Of a DNA stretch of 64,000 bases, positions 53,416-63,775 are shown one piece after another (the stretch's first letter is position 1; each line of letters opens with the position of its first letter). The notes beneath the pieces were generated by a model that saw nothing but the letters and a program-made list of their open reading frames with translations, was not told where the DNA came from and made no database searches. The stretch lies in contig JAFTQG010000042.1 of the NCBI GenBank assembly GCA_017462915.1, positions 1 to 64,000 of the forward strand, given 5' to 3'. The DNA is from Prevotella sp. (GTDB taxonomy: Bacteria; Bacteroidota; Bacteroidia; Bacteroidales; Bacteroidaceae). A program made the translations under genes and the position numbers.

Positions 53416-56400
53416 CTACGCCTTGACAACGAGAATCTTGGCAGTAAACTCTCCAATCTCAGATTCTATGCCGTCCGTAGCATCACCGAGGGTGATTTCG
53501 TTGGCAAGAACCTGTGCAGAGATATGCTCCCCAAAGTTCTTTATTACTCCAGCCAACTCTGGCTTGTCCTCTATCTTGACAACGATACGGTCGGTAATTT
53601 CAAGACCGCTCTCCTTACGGATAGCCTGAATGCGCTTTATCACAAGACGTGAAAGGCCTTCCTCTTTCAGCTCTGGAGTGATATTGATGTCAAGCGCCAC
53701 AGTGACAGTGCCTTCCTGTGCTATTGTCCAGCCAGGGATGTCCTCTGAGATTATCTCCACATCCTCGCGCTCGATAAGTGCTACAGTATCTGCAACATCA
53801 AGACTGATAGAGCCATTCCCCTCAAGCTCTGCAATCTGCTCCTGAGTCATAGACATTACGGCAGCATTGACGTCCTTCATGAGTTTGCCGAACTTCTTAC
53901 CCATCGTGCGGAAATTACATTTCACCTTCTTTACAAGGATGCCGGCACCGCTCTCGATGAATGTGAGTTCCTTGACATTGGTCTCAGCAAGAATGACAGA
54001 AGCCATACGCTCTACACACTTACGCATCTCCATGTCCGTCGCCGGAATAGAGATTGTCTGCAACGCCTGTATTACAGGAATCTTCACTTTCTTACGCAAC
54101 GAGAGGACCATAGATGTCACCTGCATGGCAACCTGCATGGCGCGCTCGAGCTCCGTATCTATCTTTGAGACATCAGCCTCCGGGAACTTTGCAAGGTGTA
54201 CGCTCTCGGCCTTGTCCTTGCCCGTAACAGCATTAAGGTCGAGGAAAAGCCTGTCGGCGTAGAACGGAGACACAGGAGCCACAAGACGTGCAAGCGTATC
54301 AAGACATACATACAGTGTCTGATAAGCGGAGAGCTTGTCCTGAGTCATGCCGCCACCCCAGAAGCGTTTCTTGTTCAGACGGATATACCAATTAGAGAGC
54401 TTGTCCACGACAAACGACTGTATGAGTCTTCCTGCCGGAGTGACATCATAGTCGGAGAGATACTTGTCTACATCCTTGACCAGCGTATTGAGTTCCGACA
54501 GCAGCCAACGGTCAAAGTCCGGACGCTCTGCAAACGGGACATCGGCCTCGGAATAGTCGAATCCGTCAACATTGGCATACAGTGTAAAGAACGAATATGC
54601 CTGATGGAGCTTAATGAAGAATGAGCTTGTCACTTCCTTCACGCCATCCGGGTCGAAAGACAGATTATCCCATGGAGACGAGTTTGTCACCATATACCAA
54701 CGGACAGGGTCTGTGCCGTATTTTGCAATGCAGTCGAAAGGATTGATGACATTGCCCAGACGCTTGGACATCTTCACACCGTTCTTGTCAAGCACAAGAC
54801 CGTTGGAGATGACATTCTTATATGCCACGGAGTCAAATACCATTGTCGCGATGGCATGGAGCGTGAAGAACCATCCACGTGTCTGGTCCACACCTTCAGC
54901 AATGAAGTCTGCCGGATAGACGCGGCGAGAGTCAAGAGCCTCCTTGTTCTCAAACGGATAATGTATCTGCGCATAAGGCATGGCACCGGAATCAAACCAT
55001 ACGTCAATGAGGTCCAGCTCACGGGTGAGCACAGCACCGCTCTCTCCGACGAGCTTGATATAGTCAACGTAAGGACGATGGATATCAATCTTGTCATAGT
55101 TCTCCTGCGACATGTCTCCCGGAACGAATCCCTTGTCTTTCAAAGGATTGCTCTCCATGACGCCAGCGGCAACCGACTTTTCTATCTCGTTATAAAGTTC
55201 TTCAAGCGAACCGATGCATATCTCCTCCTTAGTATCACGGTTGCGCCATATAGGCAGCGGAGTGCCCCAATAGCGTGAACGTGAGAGGTTCCAGTCATTA
55301 AGATTCTCAAGCCACTTGCCGAAACGTCCTGAGCCAGTTGACTCCGGATGCCAGTTGATGGTCTTGTTGAGTTCAAACATACGGTCCTTCTTTGCAGTCG
55401 ACCTGATAAACCAAGAGTCAAGAGGATAATAGAGCACAGGCTTGTCTGTACGCCAGCAATGCGGATAGTTATGTACATGCTTCTCTATCTTGAATGCGCT
55501 GCCCTCCTCCTTCATCTCGAGGCAGATGACCACATTGAGGTCCATATCCTTCTGTGCGGCCTTTTCATCATATTTGCCACCGACATTGTATTTCGGGTCA
55601 TAGGCATTCTTGACATAGTCGCCGGAGTGCTTCCAATAGCTCTCATTCACACAAGCGCTGACGAATTCTTCATCCATGTCTTCCCTGACGAAATACTTGC
55701 CTTGGAAATCCACCATAGGACGGGTATCTCCTGCCTTGTCTATGACAAACAGTGAAGGTATTCCGGCATCTTTTGCCACTTTAGCATCGTCTGCACCGAA
55801 TGTCGGTGCTATATGCACAATGCCTGTACCGTCTTCTGTCGTCACATAGTCACCCAAGATGACACGGAACGCCTCAGCTTCCTTTACAACAACCTTGTCA
55901 TTCTCAAGCGCACAAGGCTTCACCCATGGCATCAGTTGGCTATAATGGACATCCACAAGCTCCGTACCCTTGCCACGCCACAGGATTTCGACAGGGACAT
56001 CGTTTCCTTCCTCGTCCTTTGAAGGCTGGAAATAAGCGCCCATACGGTTCTCGGCAAGGACATATACGGCTTCCTCACCTGTATATGGATTATGTCCCTT
56101 CACGGCTACATAGTCTATCTTCGGGCCGACACACAGCGCTGTATTAGAAGGCAATGTCCATGGTGTAGTCGTCCATGCAAGGATATAGAGCGGAAGCTCT
56201 GTGTCTATGCCGAGCGGATTCTCGTCAGCGACCTTGAACTGTGCCGTCACCGTAGTATCTTTTACATCACGATAGCATCCAGGCTGGTTGAGCTCATGAG
56301 ACGACAGTCCTGTACCTGCCGCAGGCGAATAAGGCTGTATCGTGTAGCCCTTATACAGCAAGTCCTTGTCATACAGTTGCTTCAAGAGCCACCAGAGAGA

Positions 56401-56877
56401 CTCTATATACTTTATATCATAGGTAATGTAAGGATGCTCAAGGTCAACGAAATAGCCCATCTTGTCCGTCAGCTGTGTCCACTCATCCGTGTACATCATC
56501 ACATTCTTGCGGCAAGCGTCATTATACTCATCAACGCTGATTTTCTTGCCTATGTCCTCCTTTGTTATCCCAAGGCTTTTCTCCACAGAGAGTTCCACCG
56601 GCAATCCATGGGTATCCCAGCCAGCCTTACGCTTCACCTGGTATCCCTTCATAGTCTTATAGCGGAGGAATGTATCCTTTATCGTACGTCCCATGACATG
56701 ATGGATACCCGGATGTCCGTTAGCGGACGGAGGTCCCTCAAAGAATACGAACTGTGGACATCTTTCTTTCTCGTCGATACTCTTGTGGAAAACATCTTTT
56801 TCTTTCCACAAAGCAAGAACCTCGTTATTGACATCTGTGAGGTTCAGGGTCTTGTGCTCAGCGAATTTCTTTGCCAT
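53416..56877 (-). CDS. ileS: Isoleucyl-tRNA synthetase
   Basis: 1153 residues from the ATG at 56875-56877 (MAKKFAEHKTLNLTD). The HIGH-type motif is in SANGHPGIHHVMGRTIKD (about 52-69), the editing domain lies near 200-420, and KMSKR is in GVKMSKRLGN. The long C-terminus without zinc fingers is the type found in Bacteroidetes and eukaryotes. It charges tRNA-Ile. lspA follows directly; the dksA-like gene often found between them in this phylum is absent. Confidence 0.96.
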   Translation of the reverse strand: MAKKFAEHKTLNLTDVNNEVLALWKEKDVFHKSIDEKERCPQFVFFEGPPSANGHPGIHHVMGRTIKDTFLRYKTMKGYQVKRKAGWDTHGLPVELSVEKSLGITKEDIGKKISVDEYNDACRKNVMMYTDEWTQLTDKMGYFVDLEHPYITYDIKYIESLWWLLKQLYDKDLLYKGYTIQPYSPAAGTGLSSHELNQPGCYRDVKDTTVTAQFKVADENPLGIDTELPLYILAWTTTPWTLPSNTALCVGPKIDYVAVKGHNPYTGEEAVYVLAENRMGAYFQPSKDEEGNDVPVEILWRGKGTELVDVHYSQLMPWVKPCALENDKVVVKEAEAFRVILGDYVTTEDGTGIVHIAPTFGADDAKVAKDAGIPSLFVIDKAGDTRPMVDFQGKYFVREDMDEEFVSACVNESYWKHSGDYVKNAYDPKYNVGGKYDEKAAQKDMDLNVVICLEMKEEGSAFKIEKHVHNYPHCWRTDKPVLYYPLDSWFIRSTAKKDRMFELNKTINWHPESTGSGRFGKWLENLNDWNLSRSRYWGTPLPIWRNRDTKEEICIGSLEELYNEIEKSVAAGVMESNPLKDKGFVPGDMSQENYDKIDIHRPYVDYIKLVGESGAVLTRELDLIDVWFDSGAMPYAQIHYPFENKEALDSRRVYPADFIAEGVDQTRGWFFTLHAIATMVFDSVAYKNVISNGLVLDKNGVKMSKRLGNVINPFDCIAKYGTDPVRWYMVTNSSPWDNLSFDPDGVKEVTSSFFIKLHQAYSFFTLYANVDGFDYSEADVPFAERPDFDRWLLSELNTLVKDVDKYLSDYDVTPAGRLIQSFVVDKLSNWYIRLNKKRFWGGGMTQDKLSAYQTLYVCLDTLARLVAPVSPFYADRLFLDLNAVTGKDKAESVHLAKFPEADVSKIDTELERAMQVAMQVTSMVLSLRKKVKIPVIQALQTISIPATDMEMRKCVERMASVILAETNVKELTFIESGAGILVKKVKCNFRTMGKKFGKLMKDVNAAVMSMTQEQIAELEGNGSISLDVADTVALIEREDVEIISEDIPGWTIAQEGTVTVALDINITPELKEEGLSRLVIKRIQAIRKESGLEITDRIVVKIEDKPELAGVIKNFGEHISAQVLANEITLGDATDGIESEIGEFTAKILVVKA

Positions 56878-57124
56878 TTTTATTGTAGTTTTATTCCTTT
56901 CGTTTTGAATATTCATACGTCGCTCCACGTCTTGGAGTGCGCATATTAGGATGCAAATTTAGCAATTTTCCACGACTTGGCAAAACGTTTATACCTTTTT
57001 TAATAACAAAGAAATTAAAATCCTGCAAATATTTGGTGACATCAGAAAAAAACACTACCTTTGCCAATAATATATGCCCACAGCAGGGCTTACCTTTTTC
57101 ATTCACAAATCAACAATCCCCAAT

Positions 57125-58330
57125 ATGCCAAAGATTTCAATCCGAGGCCATGAGATGCCGGAATCGCCAATCAGAAAGCTGGCACCTCTGGCAGCCGCAG
57201 CAAAGAAGCGCGGCACGAAGGTCTATCATCTGAACATCGGCCAGCCAGACCTCCCTACTCCACAGGAAGGCCTGCACGCCCTGAAAAACATAGACCGCAC
57301 GATTCTCGAGTACTCACCATCGCAAGGCTATCTGTCATATAGAGAGAAACTTGTAGGTTACTATAAGAAGTTCAATATCAATGTCTCTGCCGATGACATC
57401 ATCATCACCGCAGGTGGCTCGGAGGCTGTATTGTTCTCATTCCTTGCCTGTCTGAATCCTGGTGACGAGATTATCGTCCCTGAACCGGCTTATGCCAATT
57501 ACATGGCATTCGCGATTTCCGCCGGAGCAAAGATACGCACCATCGCCACAACCATCGAGGAGGGCTTCTCCCTGCCTAAGGTCGAGAAGTTCGAGGAACT
57601 TATCAACGAGCGTACACGTGCCATCATGATATGCAACCCGAACAACCCTACCGGGTATCTTTATACACGCCGCGAGATGAACCAGATACGCGACTTGGTG
57701 AAGAAATATGACCTTTATCTCTTCTCTGACGAGGTTTACCGCGAATATATCTATACCGGTTCGCCATATATCTCTGCCTGCCACTTGGAAGGAATAGAGG
57801 ACAATGTCGTGCTCATCGACTCCGTGTCAAAACGATATTCCGAGTGTGGCATCCGCATCGGCGCATTAATCACGAAGAATGCCGAGGTGCGTGCCGCCGT
57901 CATGAAATTCTGTCAGGCACGTCTCTCCCCACCGCTTATCGGACAGATTGTCGCGGAAGCATCACTTGATGCTCCAGAGGAATATCATAGAGACGTATAC
58001 GATGAATATGTAGAGCGCCGCAAATGCCTTGTAGACGGTCTCAACAGAATACCTGGTGTCTACTCCCCTATCCCTATGGGAGCATTCTACACCGTGGCGA
58101 AACTGCCTGTCGACGACGCCGAGAAGTTCTGCCGCTGGTGTCTTGAGTCGTTTGAATATGAGGGAGCTACCGTCATGATGGCTCCTGCTGCAGGATTCTA
58201 TACTACTCCTGGGGCAGGAATAAACCAGGTACGTATTGCATACGTGCTGAAGAAAAACGACCTTGAACATGCCCTCATCGTCTTGAGAAAGGCTCTTGAG
58301 GCATATCCGGGACATATCATGGAGGACTGA
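57125..58330 (+). CDS. PLP-dependent aminotransferase, class I/II (aspartate aminotransferase-like)
   Basis: 401 residues from the ATG at 57125 (MPKISIRGHEMPESPIRKL). The family landmarks are NIGQPDLPTP, ITAGGSEAVLFSFLACL, ICNPNNPTGYLYTRREM, FSDEVYREYIY and the PLP lysine in DSVSKRYSECGIRIG. Fold type I, cytosolic. The amino acid is not decided by these motifs; aspartate is the usual assignment. The permease gene starts on the same base as its stop codon ends, so they are coupled. Confidence 0.9.
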   Translation: MPKISIRGHEMPESPIRKLAPLAAAAKKRGTKVYHLNIGQPDLPTPQEGLHALKNIDRTILEYSPSQGYLSYREKLVGYYKKFNINVSADDIIITAGGSEAVLFSFLACLNPGDEIIVPEPAYANYMAFAISAGAKIRTIATTIEEGFSLPKVEKFEELINERTRAIMICNPNNPTGYLYTRREMNQIRDLVKKYDLYLFSDEVYREYIYTGSPYISACHLEGIEDNVVLIDSVSKRYSECGIRIGALITKNAEVRAAVMKFCQARLSPPLIGQIVAEASLDAPEEYHRDVYDEYVERRKCLVDGLNRIPGVYSPIPMGAFYTVAKLPVDDAEKFCRWCLESFEYEGATVMMAPAAGFYTTPGAGINQVRIAYVLKKNDLEHALIVLRKALEAYPGHIMED

Positions 58331-59589
58331 TGCTCAGCAGATTCCTTGCAAAAAAGATATACAACGACTCCGGCGACACAAAGAGAGTGTCGCTGCCGGC
58401 CGTCCGTATCGCCACACTCGGTATGGCGACAGGAATTGCTGTGATGATTGTCTCCGTAGCCGTTGTCTTCGGATTCAAGCATACCATACGTGACAAGGTC
58501 ATCGGATTCGGAAGCCATATCGTCGTGCAGAATTTCTCAAACGTGCAGAATGACAATATGGCCCAGATAGGTGTGTCGGACTCGATGCTCTCCGTGTTGA
58601 GGAAAGCTCCCGGTGTTAACCACACGCAGAGGTATGCCATGAAGCAGGGACTGCTGAAGACCGACACCGACTTTCTCGGCATCATGCTGAAAGGTGTCGG
58701 GCAGGAATGGGACTCCACCTTCATAGCCCGAAGCATCATTGACGGCGCTATACCTGCATCCATTTACAAGAAGGACGGACAACCGGCACAACCTCAGATT
58801 CTTATATCAAAGATAATGGCTGACAAGCTGGGGCTGAAAGTAAAAGACAGGGTGCTGGCATATTTCCTCGGAAAAGACAATGTGCGCATGAGGAGATTTG
58901 TAATATCGGGCATCTACCAGACAAACCTTACAAAATACGACGAGTCTATGGTATTCTGCGACCTCAATACCGTACAGAAGCTGAATGGCTGGGACAGCGA
59001 TGAGGTCAGCGGAGTGGAGATGACTGTCAATGATTTCGGCAGCATCGGCGAGACGGCAGAATGGCTGATACATAAAGTCAACCGCACCAAAGACTGCTAC
59101 GGCAACACGTATGTCTCTTCCACCATAAAGGAAATCAATCCGCAGATATTCTCCTGGCTCGACCTTCTTGACCTCAACGTGTGGATAATACTCGCACTGA
59201 TGATATGCGTGGCTTCCGTAACAATGATCAGCGGACTGCTCATCATCATACTTGAACGCGTGCCGATGATAGGCATACTGAAAGCCCTCGGTTCACGAAA
59301 CAGTGTGATACGCCATACATTCCTTTGGTTCGGGATGTTCATCATAGCAAAGGGACTTGTCATTGGCAACATACTCGGTATAGGTATATGCCTGTTGCAG
59401 AGATACACAGGTATAGTGAAACTTGACCCAGCGACATATTATGTATCGGAAGTGCCTGTAGAACTGAACATTCCTGCTATCCTGCTTATCAATGTCGGGA
59501 CTTTCATCATTTGCACGCTGGTGCTCACAATGCCGAGCTTCCTTGTATCACGTATCCAACCTGCAAAGACTATAAAATTTGGAGAATAA
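58330..59589 (+). CDS. FtsX/LolE-like ABC transporter permease
   Basis: 419 residues. An N-terminal helix (about 28-55, GMATGIAVMIVSVAVVFGFK), a large periplasmic domain (about 56-275), and three C-terminal helices (about 280-310, 325-355, 380-405). This is the MacB/LolE topology used for lipoprotein release or efflux. No ATPase gene adjoins it, so the partner is encoded elsewhere. It begins at the last base of the aminotransferase gene. Confidence 0.87.
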   Translation: MLSRFLAKKIYNDSGDTKRVSLPAVRIATLGMATGIAVMIVSVAVVFGFKHTIRDKVIGFGSHIVVQNFSNVQNDNMAQIGVSDSMLSVLRKAPGVNHTQRYAMKQGLLKTDTDFLGIMLKGVGQEWDSTFIARSIIDGAIPASIYKKDGQPAQPQILISKIMADKLGLKVKDRVLAYFLGKDNVRMRRFVISGIYQTNLTKYDESMVFCDLNTVQKLNGWDSDEVSGVEMTVNDFGSIGETAEWLIHKVNRTKDCYGNTYVSSTIKEINPQIFSWLDLLDLNVWIILALMICVASVTMISGLLIIILERVPMIGILKALGSRNSVIRHTFLWFGMFIIAKGLVIGNILGIGICLLQRYTGIVKLDPATYYVSEVPVELNIPAILLINVGTFIICTLVLTMPSFLVSRIQPAKTIKFGE

Positions 59590-59618
59590 AAGGCAACAAA
59601 GACACATGTTACATAAAA

Positions 59619-59664
59619 AACGGCAACAGGGCTGAAGTATCTTCTTTGCTCTGTTGCCGTTTTC
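59619..59664 (+). terminator. Terminator of the permease gene
   Basis: AACGGCAACAGGGC pairs with GCTCTGTTGCCGTT with one mismatch, and TTTC follows. Confidence 0.8.
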
Positions 59665-59690
59665 ATATATCTGGCCGCATTTTGCTTATC

Positions 59691-59882
59691 CCAAATCGGT
59701 CATTAGATTTCACTTCGTTTCGTTTTTATCTCCGTTGTATTGCGACCACTTCGGCGACGGCATAGCGGGCTATGGCGAGACGGAACGGGAAGCAAGACAG
59801 CGAAGAGAAAGGCGAAACGAACGAAAAGACCATATAACAATAACAGAACATTACCGTATGTCGGTCTAATGACCGATTTGGG
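59691..59882. repeat. Hairpin element family 1, copy B
   Basis: 192 bp between inverted repeats CCCAAATCGGTCATTAGA and its complement. The internal sequence matches copy A (10941-11145) apart from scattered substitutions; the apex is CATAGCGGGCTATG. It sits between the permease terminator and the 3' end of the helicase gene. Confidence 0.85.
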
Positions 59883-59917
59883 TTTATATCTTTTGTATAC
59901 AAGGATTCAATCCTGAC

Positions 59918-61804
59918 CTATTTTTTCTTTTTCCGTCCAGCCTCATCATCTATGGATGACTTGGCCTTGCTCTCCACATAGCGTTTCACATCAAAACCAT
60001 ATTCCAGAGTTGTCTTCAGTGTTCCTGTCTTGATGCTGTATGAGAGACGCAGGGAGTCGAGCGCATTGCCATACTGTTTTTTTACGGCTTTATTGTTTAT
60101 GGTAACGGCTGATGCTTCCATTACAGGTGAGAGTATGTCCTGGACCTTAGCAAGAAAATACTCAGAAGCAGAATGAATGCGTCGGCAAAGTTGCTCATCC
60201 TTAATATAATTGACACCCGAACGGGAGAGTATAGTGTCATACTGCACCTTGAACCTGTCTGCGACAGCCACCAGCTCTGTGAGAATACGTGGCTGGGCAT
60301 CACGGATCATGTCCACGAAAGCAGGATGCGAGTTATGCAGATTGGTGCATACCACACGCATGAGATACTCGAAATCATAGGCAAGTTTGCCGAACGAGAA
60401 CTGCTCCTGCAACAGATGGTAGTAATATTCATACCGCAGACGCGGCAGACGGTCTACACTGTCGGCCGATGATGCCAATGATGTCGATACATAGTCATTG
60501 ACTTTCTGGTCGGTAATGACACTTCCAGCATCAAGCGGAGCGGAGAGCACGAGTCCTTCGAGTGTACGGCAACGTGACAGGGCGACATACACCTGCCCAT
60601 GGGTGAAGGCGCTGTTCGCGTCTATCACTGCATGGTCAAAGGTAAGTCCCTGAGACTTATGCACGGTAATAGCCCATGCAAGGCGCAGAGGATACTGTCG
60701 GAACGTGCCGTCCACCTCCTCGCGTATCTCCTTAGTCTCTTCGTCTATGATATATTTCTTGTTTTCCCACTCCTCCTGCTGCACTTCTATCCTATACCGT
60801 CTCCCGTTGTCTCCAGCACAGGAGACGACAAGTCCGCGCGGAGAGATTTCCTCCACACGCCCTATCTTGCCGTTATAATAACGCTTCTCCTGCGAATTGT
60901 CATTCTTCAGGAACATCACTTGCGCTCCTGCCTTCAATACCAGACGCTCGTCGGTAGGAAAGGACAGTTCTGGAAAATCACCTGTTATCTTCGCCTTGAA
61001 CGTGACGGCAGGAGACGGCAGGGCAGCAAGGCGGCTGTCATTATACCGTTGTGCCATGACGTTATGCGTCGTCAGCCTTATCCAGTCCTCGCTCTCACGG
61101 AAACCGGGGACATAGCGCGAGTTCAAGGCCGACAGGATATCGGCCGTCACACGGTTTTCACGAATGGCGGAAAGGATGGAGACGAAATGCTCGTTCTGCT
61201 GACGGTAAATGCGTTGCAGCTCTATGGTGACATACGGGAGATGCTGCAAAGCCTGTGCACTGAAGAAGTACGGCGTCTCGTAATATTGCGACAGCAGGCT
61301 CCACTCCTCGTCCTTCACTACAGGAGGCAACTGCTGAAGGTCTCCGATAAGGAGAAGCTGCACGCCGCCGAAAGGCGACAGCGGGTCGCGGTACTTTCGC
61401 AGGACATCATCCACGGCGTCAAGGAGGTCACAGCGTACCATGGACACCTCGTCTATCACAAGCAGGTCCATGGTGCGGATAAGATTCTTCTTCTGCTTGG
61501 ACATGCTGAAATATTTCTTGTCCTTCGGCGGACGCCCGCGTCTCTTTGCATCGGGATTGTTCGTGACGCCAGGTATGAAGGGCTTGAAGTCAAGCTGGAA
61601 GAACGAGTGCACCGTCTGGCCATCAGCGTTCAGCGCGGCAACACCTGTAGGCGCAAGCACTACCATACGTTTCGGCGACAGCTCGCGCAGACGCTTGAGG
61701 AATGTCGTCTTGCCCGTACCGGCCTTGCCAGTAAGGAACACGCTCGTCTGCGTGCCGGCGATATACTGCCAGGCAAGATTCATCTCGTCATTGTGCTGTG
61801 CCAT
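59918..61804 (-). CDS. Pif1/RecD-like AAA helicase
   Basis: 628 residues. The helicase core has Walker A LTGKAGTGKTTFLKRL (about 20-35), Walker B LLVIDEVSMVRCD, LLIGDLQQLPPV and a C-terminal UvrD/RecD-type motif WAITVHKSQGLTFDHAVID followed by YVALSRCRTLEGL. The last ~200 residues form a helical region ending in a lysine-rich tail (DEAGRKKKK). Likely a DNA helicase of repair or replication; the exact role is unknown. Its ATG lies within the end of a family 2 hairpin element. Confidence 0.88.
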   Translation of the reverse strand: MAQHNDEMNLAWQYIAGTQTSVFLTGKAGTGKTTFLKRLRELSPKRMVVLAPTGVAALNADGQTVHSFFQLDFKPFIPGVTNNPDAKRRGRPPKDKKYFSMSKQKKNLIRTMDLLVIDEVSMVRCDLLDAVDDVLRKYRDPLSPFGGVQLLLIGDLQQLPPVVKDEEWSLLSQYYETPYFFSAQALQHLPYVTIELQRIYRQQNEHFVSILSAIRENRVTADILSALNSRYVPGFRESEDWIRLTTHNVMAQRYNDSRLAALPSPAVTFKAKITGDFPELSFPTDERLVLKAGAQVMFLKNDNSQEKRYYNGKIGRVEEISPRGLVVSCAGDNGRRYRIEVQQEEWENKKYIIDEETKEIREEVDGTFRQYPLRLAWAITVHKSQGLTFDHAVIDANSAFTHGQVYVALSRCRTLEGLVLSAPLDAGSVITDQKVNDYVSTSLASSADSVDRLPRLRYEYYYHLLQEQFSFGKLAYDFEYLMRVVCTNLHNSHPAFVDMIRDAQPRILTELVAVADRFKVQYDTILSRSGVNYIKDEQLCRRIHSASEYFLAKVQDILSPVMEASAVTINNKAVKKQYGNALDSLRLSYSIKTGTLKTTLEYGFDVKRYVESKAKSSIDDEAGRKKKK

Positions 61805-61838
61805 GTATACTATACATTAAGTTGGGTGACTTACTTAT
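61802..61838. repeat. Solo end of a family 2 hairpin element
   Basis: TATACTATACATTAAGTT followed by GGGTGACTTACTTAT matches the right end of copies a and b over about 35 bases. The rest of the element is absent. On the minus strand it forms the bases directly before the helicase ATG. Confidence 0.7.
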
Positions 61839-61846
61839 GTGTTAAA

Positions 61847-61886
61847 ACAAAAAAGGACTCTCCCTTGACGAGAGAGTCCTTAAAGC
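61847..61886 (-). terminator. Terminator of uxaC
   Basis: AAGGACTCTC (61853-61862) pairs with GAGAGTCCTT (61872-61881). On the minus strand a T-run follows. Confidence 0.85.
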
Positions 61887-61899
61887 TGTATGCGGTCGA

Positions 61900-63315
61900 T
61901 TAGAACTGGAAGTAGTTCTTTGCGTTATTGTAGCAGATATCCTCTACCATCTGGCGCACGCGCTTCTCCTCATAGCCTGTGAAAGGTATGATGCCTGCCT
62001 CGATGTCGTTGCCGAGGAGGTTGCAGAGAGTGCGGCGGAAATACTCGTGGCGTGGATAAGAGAGGAACGAGCGGGAGTCTGTCAGCATACCCACGAAACG
62101 TGAGAGGAGACCGAGTACAGAGAGAGCGTTCATCTGCTTCTCCATGCCGTCCTTCTGATCGAGGAACCACCAGCCTGAACCGAACTGTATCTTGCCTGCA
62201 ACGGAGCCGTCCTGGAAGTTGCCGAGCATAGTGGCAATCACCTCGTTGGCACAAGGGTTGAGGTTGTAGAGGATAGTCTTTGCGAGTGTACCCTCTGTGT
62301 TCAGTTCGTCAAGGAAGTGTGACATTGCCTTCGCTGTCGTGAACTCGCCGATAGAGTCGAAACCTGTATCAGGACCGAGCTGTGCAAACATCTTGGAGTT
62401 GTTGTTGCGGATAGCACCATAGTGATACTGCTGTGTCCAGCCTGAAGCATAGTCCATCTTGCCCTGAGCCTTCAGGTAAGCATGTTTGTACTTACGCTGC
62501 TCCTCTACTGTAGGTGTAGTACCGGCAAGAGCCTTCGCCATGATAGCGTCGATCTCCGCGTCTGTGTACGGCTCGTCATAGAACTCCTCTATGCCGTGGT
62601 CAGAGAGCCTGCAGCCCATAGAGTCGAAGAAGTCGTGACGCTTCTGGAGAGCCTCGTTGAGCGACGCGAAGTCCTTGATGTCCACATCAGCCACCTCTGC
62701 GAGCTTCTCGATGTAAGCCTTCCATGTTGCAGCCTCGATATTCATGCCTGCGTCAGGACGCCATGTAGGGAGCATACGTGTCTTTGCTGTAGGGTCTGCC
62801 TTCACTACCTTGTGCCACTCGAGAGAGTCTGCCGGGTCGTCTGTTGTGCAGACAATCTCCACATTATAGTGCTCCATCATTCCGCGCGGGCAGAATTTCG
62901 GGTCGTTCTTGATCATGTCGTTACACTTGTCGTAGATTTCCTTAGCATTCTCTGGATTGAGAGTCTCCTCGATGCCGAAGGCTGTCTTCAGCTCAAGGTG
63001 TGTCCAGTGGTAGAGAGGATTGCGGAATGTATAAGGCACAGTCTCTGCCCACTTCTCGAACTTCTCCCAGTCTGTAGTGTCCTTGCCTGTACAGAAGCGC
63101 TCGTCGATGCCGTTTGAACGCATTGCGCGCCACTTGTAGTGGTCGCCCATAAGCCATATCTGCGCTATGGAGTCAAACTTCTTGTTCTCGGCAACCATCT
63201 GCGGGATAAGGTGGCAGTGATAGTCGATGATAGGCATCTTCGCCGCATGATTGTGGTAGAGGTCTTTCGCTGTCTCGGTCTCGAGAAGGAAATCAGGATC
63301 ATTGAACTTTTTCAT
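61900..63315 (-). CDS. uxaC: Glucuronate isomerase
   Basis: Isomerises D-glucuronate to fructuronate and D-galacturonate to tagaturonate in uronate (pectin, xylan side chain) breakdown. 471 residues, full length. Family segments: MPIIDYHCHLIPQMVAENKK with the metal-like His pair, RNPLYHWTHLELKTAFGI, VCTTDDPADSLEWH, and FVGMLTDSRSFLSYPRHEYF. It is monocistronic; no other uronate genes lie in the window. Confidence 0.95.
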   Translation of the reverse strand: MKKFNDPDFLLETETAKDLYHNHAAKMPIIDYHCHLIPQMVAENKKFDSIAQIWLMGDHYKWRAMRSNGIDERFCTGKDTTDWEKFEKWAETVPYTFRNPLYHWTHLELKTAFGIEETLNPENAKEIYDKCNDMIKNDPKFCPRGMMEHYNVEIVCTTDDPADSLEWHKVVKADPTAKTRMLPTWRPDAGMNIEAATWKAYIEKLAEVADVDIKDFASLNEALQKRHDFFDSMGCRLSDHGIEEFYDEPYTDAEIDAIMAKALAGTTPTVEEQRKYKHAYLKAQGKMDYASGWTQQYHYGAIRNNNSKMFAQLGPDTGFDSIGEFTTAKAMSHFLDELNTEGTLAKTILYNLNPCANEVIATMLGNFQDGSVAGKIQFGSGWWFLDQKDGMEKQMNALSVLGLLSRFVGMLTDSRSFLSYPRHEYFRRTLCNLLGNDIEAGIIPFTGYEEKRVRQMVEDICYNNAKNYFQF

Positions 63316-63775
63316 AATTCCTTAAGGTTTTTATTTGTTTGTCTTGATATATTCTGTATATGTTTGCAAATATACTCAAATTATTCCTGTAAAAGGGCAT
63401 TATGACAAAAGAATTAACAAGAATTAATGTGAATCAAGTGGAGTACAACTATTCAGGCCACACACCAGCGTCCATGAATGGCCAGAATGGTTACAATTCC
63501 AGAATTGCCCAATTACAGTATATTCATGCTTTTCATGATCATTCCAGTATGATTCTTGTCTGTTTATATGAATAAGCAGAGATATAATCTCCTGCTTTTA
63601 TAATGATGTATCCCCTTATCGAACACGAATATCTTGCCTAATTCTCCAATCGGTAATCCAATGTATGGGTATGTAGTTCAACGTGATATAAGTACAGGAG
63701 AAGAGTAGATTATAAATACATGAGATGCGCCTATTTGATGAAGCACATCCCATGTATACAAGCTGTAAAAAATAT
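63316..63775. other. Intergenic region upstream of uxaC
   Basis: 460 bases with no convincing gene. A -7 element TATATTTG lies on the minus strand at 63367-63374, about 50 bases before the uxaC ATG, without a clear -33 partner. An imperfect hairpin at 63718-63755 (ACATGAGATGCGC with GCACATCCCATGT) may end the transcript of the next gene. Confidence 0.55.

Noticed and set aside
60599-61903. A 434-codon plus-strand frame opposite the helicase gene
   Set aside because: Antisense to a gene with complete helicase motifs; composition is that of a shadow frame.
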